A DNA stretch of 64,000 nt from Bradyrhizobium sp. Rc3b (lineage in GTDB: Bacteria; Pseudomonadota; Alphaproteobacteria; Rhizobiales; Xanthobacteraceae). The DNA is taken from positions 62,001 through 126,000 of the forward strand of contig NZ_FOUS01000018.1 of assembly GCF_900114915.1 (NCBI RefSeq). The letters are read 5' to 3'. The notes beneath the pieces are model-generated. The model was not told the origin of the DNA, ran no database searches, and saw only the letters and a list, made by a program, of their open reading frames with translations. The first letter of the stretch is position 1. Each line of letters opens with the position of its first letter. The translations under genes and the position numbers were made by a program. Of the stretch, positions 27,173 to 35,225 are shown in pieces.

Positions 27173-27730
27173 CTACTGCTCCGGCCGCGGCTCCGGCTGC
27201 ACCTCTTCCGTCGGCAGCTTCGCACGCTCCCAGCCGTCGGTGCCGTCAGGGTACCAGGCGATGTTGGAGTAGCCATACGCCAGCGCGCGCTTGGCGGCGT
27301 TCCAGGACATCCAGCAGTCGGCGAGGCAATAGATCACCAGCAGCGCGGCCTTGTCGCCACGCGAGGCCTGTGCGAGGCCGCGCTGGAGATAATCGTCCAT
27401 GGCCGGCGGCAAACTGCCGTAGCCGGTATCCGGCAGCCAGATGCTGCCCGGAATGTTCTTGCGCGGCGCATCGCGCCACACCGTGCCTGCTGGAAGGTTC
27501 TTCGGCTTCGGCGGGCGCGGCAGCACGTCGACGAACGCACCGCTCCTGGCGCGCCAGATCGCTTCGGCTTCCACCGTGTTAAGCACGCGCGCGCCGGCAA
27601 GCGTCGCCGGCACCGGTGCGCGATAATTGTCGGCGCGATAACCCTCGGGCTCGAACGGCTCCTGCTGCTGCGCGGATGCCGGCACCGCCAACGCGGCAAC
27701 GACGAGCGCAGCGGCAAGACGCCGCCTCAT
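27173..27730 (-). CDS. PQQ-catabolism-associated CxxxCW motif protein
   Basis: 185 residues; a signal peptide (MRRRLAAALVVAALAVPASA) and a rhodanese-like fold (LNTVEAEAIWRARSGAFVDVLP, then PGSIWLP). The active-site position carries Cys135-x3-Cys139-Trp140 (IYCLADCWMS), the motif that names this family, known by gene neighbourhood with PQQ-dependent alcohol oxidation. A redox or sulfur-relay role in the periplasm is suspected but unproven. The start overlaps the stop of the MoxJ-like gene by four bases, so the pair is translationally coupled. Confidence 0.88.
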   Translation of the reverse strand: MRRRLAAALVVAALAVPASAQQQEPFEPEGYRADNYRAPVPATLAGARVLNTVEAEAIWRARSGAFVDVLPRPPKPKNLPAGTVWRDAPRKNIPGSIWLPDTGYGSLPPAMDDYLQRGLAQASRGDKAALLVIYCLADCWMSWNAAKRALAYGYSNIAWYPDGTDGWERAKLPTEEVQPEPRPEQ

Positions 27731-28608
27731 GGCGACTTCTTGGCCGCCTCCGCGCTGAGCGGCCGATCGCTCTCGTCGAGCAGCGGTATACCGAAGTCGA
27801 CCAGGATCTTGTTGATCTCGCCCTGGTTCTCCTGGATCAGCTTGTTGAGCTGTCGCTTCCAGTTCTGGTCGGCGGGACGCACGCCCATGCCGATGCGATA
27901 GACCAGCTTCGGCCCCGTGGTTTCTTTCACCAGCGGCGTGACGTGAAGCGAGCCGACCTTCTTCGCGTAGTAGCCGGCCATGGGTCCCCACAGCACCCCG
28001 GCGTCGATCTTGCCGGCGGCGAGGTCGTCGACCATCGCTTGCGCCGAATTGTCGTAGCGCGTGTCGATCATCAGCGGATAGGGCTTTGCATCGCTCATCA
28101 GGCCGGCAATGGCCATGTTGGTCGCCGGCGGCGTTCCGGCGACGATGCCGACATGCTTGCCCTTCAGCTTCGGGTCCTCGAGCGTATCGACGTCCTCGAG
28201 CCCGCTGCCGGCCTTGGCGACCAGCGCGTACGACGTGCGGTAATAGGGATTGGTGCCCTGCACGACGTCATCGCCTTGCGGAAAGCCCATGATGACGTCG
28301 CAGCGATGTGCGCCCAGCGTCATCCGCACGAAGCCAGTGGCCTGCGGGAAGAAGACGTAGTCGAGCTTCTTCTTGAGCTTGTCTGCCAACAGCTCGGCCA
28401 GCTTGTTCTCGAACCCCTCGCCCTTCTCGTTCGAGAACGGCAGATTGCGCGGATCGGCGCAGACGCGCAGCACGTTCGGGTCGACCAGCTCGAACGAGAG
28501 GTCGCCGCTGTCGCTGGTCTGTGCGATGGCGACATCGCCGAACGCACAGGACGCAACCAGGACCCCCAGTGAAAACAACCAGCGACGATGTCGTCCGGCC
28601 TCCGTCAT
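27727..28608 (-). CDS. Quinoprotein-associated periplasmic binding protein, MoxJ-like
   Basis: 293 residues from the Met preceded by GAGGAGGAAG; signal peptide about residues 1-30. Type-II binding fold (VLRVCADPRNLPFSNEKGEG at the N-terminus, then AHRCDVIMGFPQGDDVV and MAIAGLMSDAKPYPLM). Cys50 and Cys104 region residues (VCADP, HRCDV) are conserved in MoxJ-type proteins. MoxJ-like proteins are thought to help the methanol dehydrogenase mature or bind its cytochrome, rather than transport. It is coupled to the CxxxCW gene. Confidence 0.85.
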   Translation of the reverse strand: MTEAGRHRRWLFSLGVLVASCAFGDVAIAQTSDSGDLSFELVDPNVLRVCADPRNLPFSNEKGEGFENKLAELLADKLKKKLDYVFFPQATGFVRMTLGAHRCDVIMGFPQGDDVVQGTNPYYRTSYALVAKAGSGLEDVDTLEDPKLKGKHVGIVAGTPPATNMAIAGLMSDAKPYPLMIDTRYDNSAQAMVDDLAAGKIDAGVLWGPMAGYYAKKVGSLHVTPLVKETTGPKLVYRIGMGVRPADQNWKRQLNKLIQENQGEINKILVDFGIPLLDESDRPLSAEAAKKSP

Positions 28609-28734
28609 CGCGCTTCCTCCTCGTTTTGTTTGAATGCTATCCATGCAACGCATGACGCGCCATGTTTTGCCAGACTTCGCTGGCTTTGCTTTGTTGCAGT
28701 GCAATGCAGCAACCCTTTGAACTGAGGCAGAAAA

Positions 28735-29661
28735 GTGTCTCGCATCGCTCGAGTGATCGCAGCCTTGTCCCTGCTGGGGATCGTAACGCTAGCACGGGCC
28801 GGGGCGGCCGAATTGCCTGTGAGCGAAGTCGCACCGGGAATCTTCGTACACTCCGGGGCCATTGCCCTGATGACCCGCGAGAACGAGGGCGACATTGCCA
28901 ATGTCGGCTTCATCGTGGGCGATGATGCCGTAGCCGTCATCGACACCGGCGGCAGCCTCCGCGAAGGTGAGGCCCTGCTGGCCGCCGTGCGGGCTCGCAC
29001 GGCCAAGCCGATTCGCTATGTCATCAACACCCACGGCCATCCCGACCACGTCTTCGGCAACGCGGCCTTCGCCGCCGGAGACACCAGCTTCGTCGGTCAC
29101 AGCAAGCTGCCGCAGGCGCTCGCGACGCGCGGACCCTACTATCTCGACAATTTTCGCCGCATCATGGGCAGCGAATTGATCGATCCCGTGAAGATCGTTG
29201 CCCCGACCCTCTTGGTTTCGGACACGATGACGCTCGATCTCGGGTCGCGTCGCCTGACCTTGCGCGCCTGGCGGACCGGGCACAGCGACAGCGATTTGAC
29301 CGTGTACGACGAGACGACGAAAACCCTGTTCGCAGGCGACCTCGTCTTTCTTCGCCACATTCCGGTCATGGACGGCAGTATCCGCGGCTGGCTCGACACG
29401 TTGAAGGAATTGGAGACCATCCCGGCGCAACGCGTCGTTCCCGGTCACGGCCCCGTGAGCGACTGGCCTGCTGCGCTGGCCGATGAGCGGCGTTACCTGT
29501 CAACGCTGTTGTCCGACGTGCGCACGCTGAACAAGAAGGGCGAGCCGATCCGAGCCGCCGCCGACAAGGCGGCTGCACAGGAGCGACCGCGCTGGGAGTT
29601 GTTCGGCGATTACAATGCCCGAAACGCAACTGCAGCATTTTCGGAAATTGAATGGGAGTAG
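28735..29661 (+). CDS. Quinoprotein-relay zinc metallohydrolase (SoxH-like)
   Basis: 308 residues, GTG start, signal peptide to about residue 25. Metallo-beta-lactamase fold with the metal motif His100-x-His102-x-Asp104-His105 (NTHGHPDHVFGN), later DLTVYDETTKTLFAGDLVF and VPGHGPV for the other ligands. SoxH-type proteins of this group are found with quinoprotein dehydrogenases and the SoxYZ-like carrier coded just downstream (52 bases). A hydrolytic step on a carrier-bound sulfur intermediate has been proposed for the group; this is inference. Confidence 0.87.
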   Translation: MSRIARVIAALSLLGIVTLARAGAAELPVSEVAPGIFVHSGAIALMTRENEGDIANVGFIVGDDAVAVIDTGGSLREGEALLAAVRARTAKPIRYVINTHGHPDHVFGNAAFAAGDTSFVGHSKLPQALATRGPYYLDNFRRIMGSELIDPVKIVAPTLLVSDTMTLDLGSRRLTLRAWRTGHSDSDLTVYDETTKTLFAGDLVFLRHIPVMDGSIRGWLDTLKELETIPAQRVVPGHGPVSDWPAALADERRYLSTLLSDVRTLNKKGEPIRAAADKAAAQERPRWELFGDYNARNATAAFSEIEWE

Positions 29662-29712
29662 CAGGCGCGCTACGATAGGTGCAGGAGATCAGCCTCGCTG
29701 ACTCCGGGGACC

Positions 29713-30537
29713 ATGACCATGACCCGATGGACACGCCACCTGCCCTTGATCGCCGCCCTGTTCGGCATCGCCTTCGCCGCACCAGTGCAGGCTGAAGAAG
29801 CCGACGATCCCTGGCCGGGCCTGGTGCAGGACATCTTCAACAGCCGTGCGATGAATGACGGCAGCGCCGTCATCGGCATCGAGATGCCGTATCGCGCAGA
29901 GGACGCGGCGATCGTGCCGGTGACCCTGCGCAGCAAGCTGTCACCCGCAGACAGTCGCCGTATCCGTTCGATCACGCTCGTGATCGACCGTAACCCGGCG
30001 CCGATGGCGGCGAAGTTCGAGCTCGGCTCCGATGCCAATGTCACGGAGATCTCGACGCGCGTGCGTGTCAACAATTACACCGATGTGCACGCGGTGGCCG
30101 AGCTCAGCGACGGCCAACTCTATGTCTCGAAAGTCTATGTGAAGGCCTCGGGCGGCTGCTCGGCGCCGGCAGGAAAGAACGCCGAGGAGGCGCAAAACCG
30201 GCTCGGCCAGATGCGCTACCGGCAGTTTGCGCGCGAGGAAGCGCCCGCGAGCCGCATCCGCGAAGCGCAGATCATGATCGGCCATCCCAACAATTCCGGC
30301 CTGCAGATGGACCAGGTCACGCAGCTCTACATTCCCGCCTTCTTCGTCAACCAGCTGAAGCTGACGCAGGACGACAGCCCCGTGCTGTCGATGGAAGGCG
30401 GCATCTCGATCTCGGAAGATCCCAATCTGCGCTTCACCTACGTCTCCAACGGCGCCAAGCGTTTCCGCGCGGAAGCAAAGGACACGGATGGGCACGTGTT
30501 CCGGAATGAGTGGGATGTAGAGAAGCCGGGGACGTGA
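29713..30537 (+). CDS. Quinoprotein-dehydrogenase-associated SoxYZ-like carrier protein
   Basis: 274 residues; signal peptide to about residue 27. A SoxY-like domain ends at Cys149 in SGGCSAP (position 147 on), the equivalent of the SoxY GGCGG swinging arm but with a shorter tail and located inside the fusion, and a SoxZ-like immunoglobulin domain follows (MIGHPNNSGLQMDQVT, then YIPAFFVNQLKLTQDD). SoxY and SoxZ are therefore fused in one chain. It may carry a sulfur-bound group on the Cys. It pairs with the SoxH-like protein upstream. The physiological relay is not described in detail. Confidence 0.88.
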   Translation: MTMTRWTRHLPLIAALFGIAFAAPVQAEEADDPWPGLVQDIFNSRAMNDGSAVIGIEMPYRAEDAAIVPVTLRSKLSPADSRRIRSITLVIDRNPAPMAAKFELGSDANVTEISTRVRVNNYTDVHAVAELSDGQLYVSKVYVKASGGCSAPAGKNAEEAQNRLGQMRYRQFAREEAPASRIREAQIMIGHPNNSGLQMDQVTQLYIPAFFVNQLKLTQDDSPVLSMEGGISISEDPNLRFTYVSNGAKRFRAEAKDTDGHVFRNEWDVEKPGT

Positions 30538-30547
30538 GAGGCGGATC

Positions 30548-30705
30548 ACCCTCCCCTGGAGGGGGAGGGTCGGCTCACATGGAGCGCAGCGAAATGTGAG
30601 ACGGGGTGGGGCGACGGTCTCTCCACATCCGACATTGCCGAGTGGAGAGATCACCCCACCCCGCTCGCGCTGCGCGCGATCGACCCTCCCCCTCCAGGGG
30701 AGGGT
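30548..30705. repeat. 158-bp inverted repeat between convergent genes
   Basis: Left arm ACCCTCCCCTGGAGGGGGAG at 30548 onward pairs with the right arm ending CCTCCAGGGGAGGGT at 30705 over 25 bases. Inner arms with GGGGTGGGG / CCCCACCCC nest inside. It can act as a bidirectional terminator for the SoxYZ-like gene and the minus-strand gene at 30724. Confidence 0.8.
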
Positions 30706-30723
30706 AAGACATCGCCGCTATCA

Positions 30724-31083
30724 TCAGAAACACCTCACCTCGGCTTCCGCCTGCGCGCGCCGCAAATCGTTCACTGCCGTGTTCGCCTGCTCGGAGGTGC
30801 GGAACTGGACGCCGAGGTTGCCGCGGACCTGGGACATGCTGAGCGCGGTCTCGGCAGTCATGTAGCGCTCATAGGTGACGATCGAGGCGACCACATCGAT
30901 CGAGCAGGAACATTGCTCGATCGATTGCCGGCTCTCGCCATTGGCCTTCATGCAGCCATAGACATACTCCGCGCGCGCGGACGTCGGATAATCATTGGCC
31001 TCCTCGGCCCGCGCCACGCACGCGGTCGCCGCCAACACCGTCAATGCGGCGACAATCGGTCGTAGCTGTCCGGCCAGTTTCAT
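30724..31083 (-). CDS. Cys-rich exported hypothetical protein
   Basis: 119 residues; the ATG at 31083 is preferred because GGAGG lies six bases upstream. Signal peptide to about residue 26. The mature part has Cys in YGCMKANGES, EQCSCSID and at the C-terminal RCF, with helices between. Proteins of this size with spaced Cys often accompany PQQ dehydrogenase clusters in Rhizobiales, but no family can be named. It is convergent with the SoxYZ gene and divergent from the second ABC transporter. Confidence 0.65.
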   Translation of the reverse strand: MKLAGQLRPIVAALTVLAATACVARAEEANDYPTSARAEYVYGCMKANGESRQSIEQCSCSIDVVASIVTYERYMTAETALSMSQVRGNLGVQFRTSEQANTAVNDLRRAQAEAEVRCF

Positions 31084-31170
31084 GCGCATCCTCCCGCGGG
31101 TTGCGAGCAAAGCTATGCTATGCGTATTGTCCTGAAAAGCACTCTGTCAGAGGAAACGGCTCACAAGGTG

Positions 31171-32169
31171 ATGAGAGCATTTGGCGTGATAAGGGCACTT
31201 GGTCGGACATTTGCGCTGGCGACGACGCTGGCGCTGACATTGGCCGCGCCCGGCCGCGCCGCGGATACGATCCGCCTTGCGGTGCAGAAAACCGGGACAT
31301 TTTCCTGGGAGCTGGCCGCGATCCGCGCGAGCGGCCTCGACAAGGAGGCGGGCCTTTCGCTCAAGGTCACCGAGCTCGCGAGCACCGAGGCCGGCAAGAT
31401 CGCGATGCGCGCAGGCAGCGCCGACATCATCCTGTCGGACTGGCTGTGGGTGTCGCGCGAGCGCGCGCTCGGTGCCAAGCTCACCTTCTATCCCTATTCC
31501 AGCGCGCTCGGCGCGGTGATGGTACCCGCATCCTCTCCGATCAAGACGCTCGCCGACCTGAAGGGGCGCAAGCTCGCGGTCGCCGGCGGGGCGATCGACA
31601 AGAGCTGGCTGCTGCTCCAGGCGAGCATGAAGCAGGACGGCATCGACCTGAAGTCGGAGGCGACCATCGCCTACGGCGCCCCGCCCCTGATCGCCGCCAA
31701 GGCGCTCGACGGCGAGATGGAGGCGAGCCTCAATTTCTGGAATTTCTGTGCCCAGCTCGAGGCCAAGGGATTTCGCCGCCTCGCCGGCATCGAGGACATT
31801 CTGCCGAAGCTCGGTGCCAAAGGCGCGGTCTCCGCGGTCGGCTATGTCTTCGACGAGAATTGGGCGGCGAGCCATCGCGACGCCGTGGCGCGCTTCATCA
31901 CGATGACGCGCAGGGCCAAGGACCTGCTAGTGACCTCGGATGCGGCCTGGGACAAGATCGCGCCGCTCACCGGCACGTCCGACGCAGCCATGCTCAAGAC
32001 CTATCGCGACCGCTATCGCGACGGTATTCCGCGCCGGAGCATCGACGACGAGGAGAAAGACGCGCGCGTGCTCTACCGCGTGCTCGCCGAGATCGGCGGC
32101 CGCGACCTCGTCGGCCCGGCGGCCGAGCTCGATCCGGGCACGTTCTATCACGCGGTCCCCGGAGATTGA
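31171..32169 (+). CDS. ABC transporter substrate-binding protein (NMT1/SsuA-like)
   Basis: 332 residues from the ATG that gives a clean signal peptide (AFGVIRALGRTFALATTLAL); the frame is open 17 codons further up, so a longer form is possible. Type-II binding fold of the taurine/sulfonate/nitrate family: TIRLAVQKTGTFSWELAAIRASGLDKEAG, then DIILSDWLWVSRERALGAKLTF and YGAPPLIAAKALDGEMEASLNFWNF. The ligand is unknown. It is the first gene of a three-gene ABC operon in the middle of a PQQ block, so an alcohol-linked or chelate ligand is plausible. Confidence 0.85.
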   Translation: MRAFGVIRALGRTFALATTLALTLAAPGRAADTIRLAVQKTGTFSWELAAIRASGLDKEAGLSLKVTELASTEAGKIAMRAGSADIILSDWLWVSRERALGAKLTFYPYSSALGAVMVPASSPIKTLADLKGRKLAVAGGAIDKSWLLLQASMKQDGIDLKSEATIAYGAPPLIAAKALDGEMEASLNFWNFCAQLEAKGFRRLAGIEDILPKLGAKGAVSAVGYVFDENWAASHRDAVARFITMTRRAKDLLVTSDAAWDKIAPLTGTSDAAMLKTYRDRYRDGIPRRSIDDEEKDARVLYRVLAEIGGRDLVGPAAELDPGTFYHAVPGD

Positions 32170-32170
32170 G

Positions 32171-32908
32171 GTGCTGCGTCTTCTGTCGTTCGCCCTGTTT
32201 CTCGCGATCTGGTGGATTGCCGCGCTGTTCGTCGGCGGCGCGAAGCTGCCCTCCCCGCCGGCCGTGCTCGAGGTGATGATCGCGGAAGCCTCATCCGGCG
32301 CGCTGTTCCTGCATCTCGGCGCCACGCTGGCGCGCGTCACCCTCGCCTTCGTGCTGGCGATGTCGCTCGGCAGCGCCATCGGCTACCTGATGGGACGGGT
32401 CAGGCTTGCGGATAAGCTCGGCGATCCCTGGCTGATCCTGCTGCTCAATTTGCCGGCGCTGGTCGTGATCGTGCTGGCCTATATCTGGGCAGGCCTGACC
32501 GAGGCCGCCGCGATCGCGGCGATCGCCATCAACAAGCTGCCGACCGCGGTCGTCACCTTGCGCGAGGGCACCCGCGCGCTCGACCGCTCGCTCGACGAGA
32601 TGGCGAGCGTGTTCGCGATGCCGCGCTGGCGCGCGTTCCGCCATGTCGTGCTGCCGCAGCTTGCGCCCTATATCGCGGCGGCCGCCCGCTCCGGACTGTC
32701 GCTGGTGTGGAAGATCGTGCTGGTCGCCGAGCTCTTGGGACGTCCGAACGGCGTCGGCTTCGAGATCGGCGTCGCCTTCCAGCTGTTCGACACGCCGCGG
32801 CTGCTGGCCTATTCGCTGACCTTCGCCGCGGTCGTGCTCGTGATCGAAACCTTGCTGGTGCAGCCGTTCGAAGCCCGCGCAACACGGTGGCGGCCCCGTG
32901 CGGCTTGA
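32171..32908 (+). CDS. ABC transporter permease (SsuC/TauC-like)
   Basis: 245 residues, GTG start at 32171 directly after the upstream stop, with GGAG 10 bases before it. About six membrane helices (LRLLSFALFLAIWWIAALF, LARVTLAFVLAMSLGSAIGYL, LLLNLPALVVIVLAYIWAG). The EAA loop reads ASVFAMPRWRAFRHVVLPQLAPY, the contact to the ATPase. Inner-membrane half of the importer whose binding protein and ATPase flank it. Confidence 0.88.
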   Translation: MLRLLSFALFLAIWWIAALFVGGAKLPSPPAVLEVMIAEASSGALFLHLGATLARVTLAFVLAMSLGSAIGYLMGRVRLADKLGDPWLILLLNLPALVVIVLAYIWAGLTEAAAIAAIAINKLPTAVVTLREGTRALDRSLDEMASVFAMPRWRAFRHVVLPQLAPYIAAAARSGLSLVWKIVLVAELLGRPNGVGFEIGVAFQLFDTPRLLAYSLTFAAVVLVIETLLVQPFEARATRWRPRAA

Positions 32909-33626
32909 GGTCGAGATCACAGGCAAGACGTTCAGGAGTGCCGCGGGCGGGACGCACGAGGTGCTGGCGCCGCTCAAATTCGCGCTTTGCCCCGGCGAGG
33001 TCGGTGTGCTGATCGGCCCCTCCGGCTGCGGCAAAAGCACAATGCTGCGCATCATCCTCGGGCTCGATAGCGATTTCAGGGGCCACGTTGCGCGGCCACC
33101 GCAGGCGCGGATCGGCATGGTGTTCCAGGAGCCGCGGCTGTTGCCGTGGCGTTCGGTCGAGCAGAATGTGCGGCTGGCGGCGCCCGACGTGACCGAGGCG
33201 AAGCTGTCGGAGCTGTTCAGAATTCTGGAGCTGGAAGCGCATCGAAGCCACTTTCCCGGCGAGTTGTCGCTCGGTCTTGCCCGGCGCGTCGCGCTCGCGC
33301 GCGCTTTCGCAGTCGAGCCCGATCTGTTGGTGCTCGACGAGCCCCTCGCCTCGCTCGACGATGCGCTCGCCGGCCGCCTGCGCGACGAGATCGCGACGCT
33401 GGTGGCCAGCCGTCCGGTGATGACGCTTTTGGTGACACACAGTCTTGACGATGCAGTGCGCCTCGGCGACCGGCTGTTCTTCCTGTCGCCGCGGCCAGCG
33501 CGGATCGTGGCCGAGGTGCCTATCGGCATCCCGCGCGACAGACGCGACGAAGCCGAGATTGCGGCGATCAAGGCCGGCCTCGCCCAACGAACTCAAGGCG
33601 ACCGCACTGAGCGAGATGTCTCATAG
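32898..33626 (+). CDS. ABC transporter ATPase with unusual signature motif
   Basis: 242 residues, GTG start overlapping the permease by 11 bases. Walker A GPSGCGKST at 40-48 and Walker B LLVLDE at 143-148 are normal. The signature that should read LSGGQ is LSLGLARR (123-130), and the Q-loop is MVFQEPRL. SsuB/TauB type. The changed signature may lower ATPase activity; it is a true substitution in the sequence shown, not a frameshift, since the frame is intact on both sides. Confidence 0.9.
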   Translation: MRLEVEITGKTFRSAAGGTHEVLAPLKFALCPGEVGVLIGPSGCGKSTMLRIILGLDSDFRGHVARPPQARIGMVFQEPRLLPWRSVEQNVRLAAPDVTEAKLSELFRILELEAHRSHFPGELSLGLARRVALARAFAVEPDLLVLDEPLASLDDALAGRLRDEIATLVASRPVMTLLVTHSLDDAVRLGDRLFFLSPRPARIVAEVPIGIPRDRRDEAEIAAIKAGLAQRTQGDRTERDVS

Positions 33627-33671
33627 CCGGTCGCCTGGCGGACGTGCTAGGCTGGGCCGGCGGCGGAGTCG

Positions 33672-34478
33672 ATGATGACGCGGACGGTCGCCCTCTCAAC
33701 GCTGGCAACGCTTGGTCTTGCACTCGTCACGATGACGGCGGGCGCGCAGGACATGATGCGCGACGTCGACCTCACCTCCCCCGCGATGGTCTCGTCCGAA
33801 ATGACCAGGCCAGAGGTCGAGGCCGTGCTGGCCAAAGCGAGCGCCGCGCAGCCTGCCGATTTCACCGGCAAACGCCTGTCGGGCCTCGATCTCTCGGGGC
33901 TGGACCTGTCCAACGCGGTCTTCCGCGCCGCGCGGCTCAACAAGACAATACTCCGAGACGCCAGGCTTGACCGTGCAATCCTCGATCAGGCGTGGCTGCT
34001 GGATGCGGATCTTACCGGCGCAAGCCTGAAGGGCGCCAATCTGTTCGCCTCGCAAATGGCCCGCGCGCGTCTCGACGGCGCGAACCTGTCAGGAGCGCGC
34101 ATCGCTGCCGATCTCACCGGCGCAAGCCTGGTCGGCGCTTCGATCGCGGACGCGAATCTGGGCGCCGATATGCGCAACCAGTCGATGGGGCTGATGCGCG
34201 CGGTGCTGAGATCCGCCAATCTGGAACGGCTGAACGCGCGCAACGCCGATTTGTCGCGCGTCGACCTCGAATTCGCAGTCCTCAGGGGCGCCGATCTGAG
34301 CGGCGCATCACTGAAAAACGCCCAACTCGGCGGAGCCGATCTGACGGGCGCCATCGTCATCGACGCCGATTTCGACGGCGCCGATCTCGTCTCGGCGAAG
34401 CTGATCGCACTGAACGGCCTTGACCGCGCCAAAAATTTCGACAAGGCAAAGAACCGCGAGCGCCTGATCAGGGAATGA
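33672..34478 (+). CDS. Exported pentapeptide-repeat protein
   Basis: 268 residues; signal peptide to about residue 25. Residues 60-250 form a right-handed quadrilateral beta-helix of A(D/N)LxX repeats (GLDLSGLDLSNAVFRAARL, then ADLTGASLKGANLFASQMA, GADLSGASLKNAQLGGADL). No toxin or gyrase-binding feature is visible. Pentapeptide proteins occur in periplasmic PQQ clusters of Bradyrhizobium. The start lies 45 bases after the ABC operon; the stop overlaps the next gene by four bases. Confidence 0.88.
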   Translation: MMTRTVALSTLATLGLALVTMTAGAQDMMRDVDLTSPAMVSSEMTRPEVEAVLAKASAAQPADFTGKRLSGLDLSGLDLSNAVFRAARLNKTILRDARLDRAILDQAWLLDADLTGASLKGANLFASQMARARLDGANLSGARIAADLTGASLVGASIADANLGADMRNQSMGLMRAVLRSANLERLNARNADLSRVDLEFAVLRGADLSGASLKNAQLGGADLTGAIVIDADFDGADLVSAKLIALNGLDRAKNFDKAKNRERLIRE

Positions 34479-34852
34479 TGGCCCGCCTTTGGGAGGACTG
34501 GCTGATGCGTTGGGTTCTAGCTTTGATCGCGTCGTTGACGCTTGCCGGCGAAGCCGCCGCGCAGGCCAAGGGCAAGGGCATAAGGCTCTGGAACCTGACG
34601 ACGGAGACGATCTCCGGCTTCCAGCTCTCACCCGCCGGCAAGACCGACTGGGGCCCGAACCAGTGCTTGAACGACAAGGACAAGGAGGTCGACCACGACG
34701 AGCGGCTGCGCATCACCGGCGTCGAGCCGGGCCGCTACGACGCCAAGGTCAGCTATCCCAATGCGCGGCAATGCGTCGTTCGCGACATCGAGATCAGGGC
34801 GGACGCGGTGTTCTCGATCGCCGACAAGGATCTGAAAGACTGCAGCAAGTAG
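34475..34852 (+). CDS. Exported hypothetical protein coupled to the pentapeptide protein
   Basis: 125 residues; signal peptide within the first 30 (MRWVLALIASLTLAGEAAAQA). Mature strands KGIRLWNLTTETISGFQLS, GVEPGRYDAKVSYP and DIEIRADAVFSIADKDLKDC, two or three Cys. Tight beta-sandwich, no family recognised. Starts inside the pentapeptide stop (ATGA), so the two are coupled and probably act together in the periplasm. Confidence 0.7.
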   Translation: MMARLWEDWLMRWVLALIASLTLAGEAAAQAKGKGIRLWNLTTETISGFQLSPAGKTDWGPNQCLNDKDKEVDHDERLRITGVEPGRYDAKVSYPNARQCVVRDIEIRADAVFSIADKDLKDCSK

Positions 34853-34861
34853 CGAGACGCC

Positions 34862-35071
34862 TCACGCCCTGTCGTTCGGGTGCGGATATTCGCAGCGCCA
34901 CCGCACCGCCTGCCACTTCGGATGGTCGCCGACCCATTGCGCGATATAGGGGGGCGCGGCCATCGCGCATTGCCGCGGCGACCCGCCATAGTTGAACATC
35001 AGATGCTGTTCCTCGCAGGTCGCAGGCGAGAGCACCGCACACACAGTCACCACCAGGTCAATCGGGTTCAT
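34862..35071 (-). CDS. Small Cys-containing hypothetical protein (69 aa)
   Basis: 69 residues from the Met preceded by GAGAGGATC. The sequence MNPIDLVVTVCAVLSPATCEEQ then FNYGGSPRQCAMAAPPYIAQW and WRCEYP has four Cys at regular spacing, and a C-terminal YPHPNDRA. A short conserved Rhizobiales hypothetical type that often follows transporter genes. It might be exported or membrane-bound. It is convergent with the gene at 34475. Confidence 0.65.
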   Translation of the reverse strand: MNPIDLVVTVCAVLSPATCEEQHLMFNYGGSPRQCAMAAPPYIAQWVGDHPKWQAVRWRCEYPHPNDRA

Positions 35072-35225
35072 GCCGGGATCCTCTCGCAAGGCGCGGTCAA
35101 GATTAGCACGAAAGGTTACGTTCCACGGAAGCGGAAGTTTCAGATCCGGGCGAGAAATGGGGCCGGAACTGGGCTCTTCCCGTGCTTCCGGGCAAAGCAA
35201 AGCCCGGGCATGACGACGCTCTCTG

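Noticed and set aside
33900..34420. Short-period DNA repeat resembling a tandem array
   Set aside because: The periodicity is that of the pentapeptide codons inside an intact reading frame, not a separate repeat or CRISPR.
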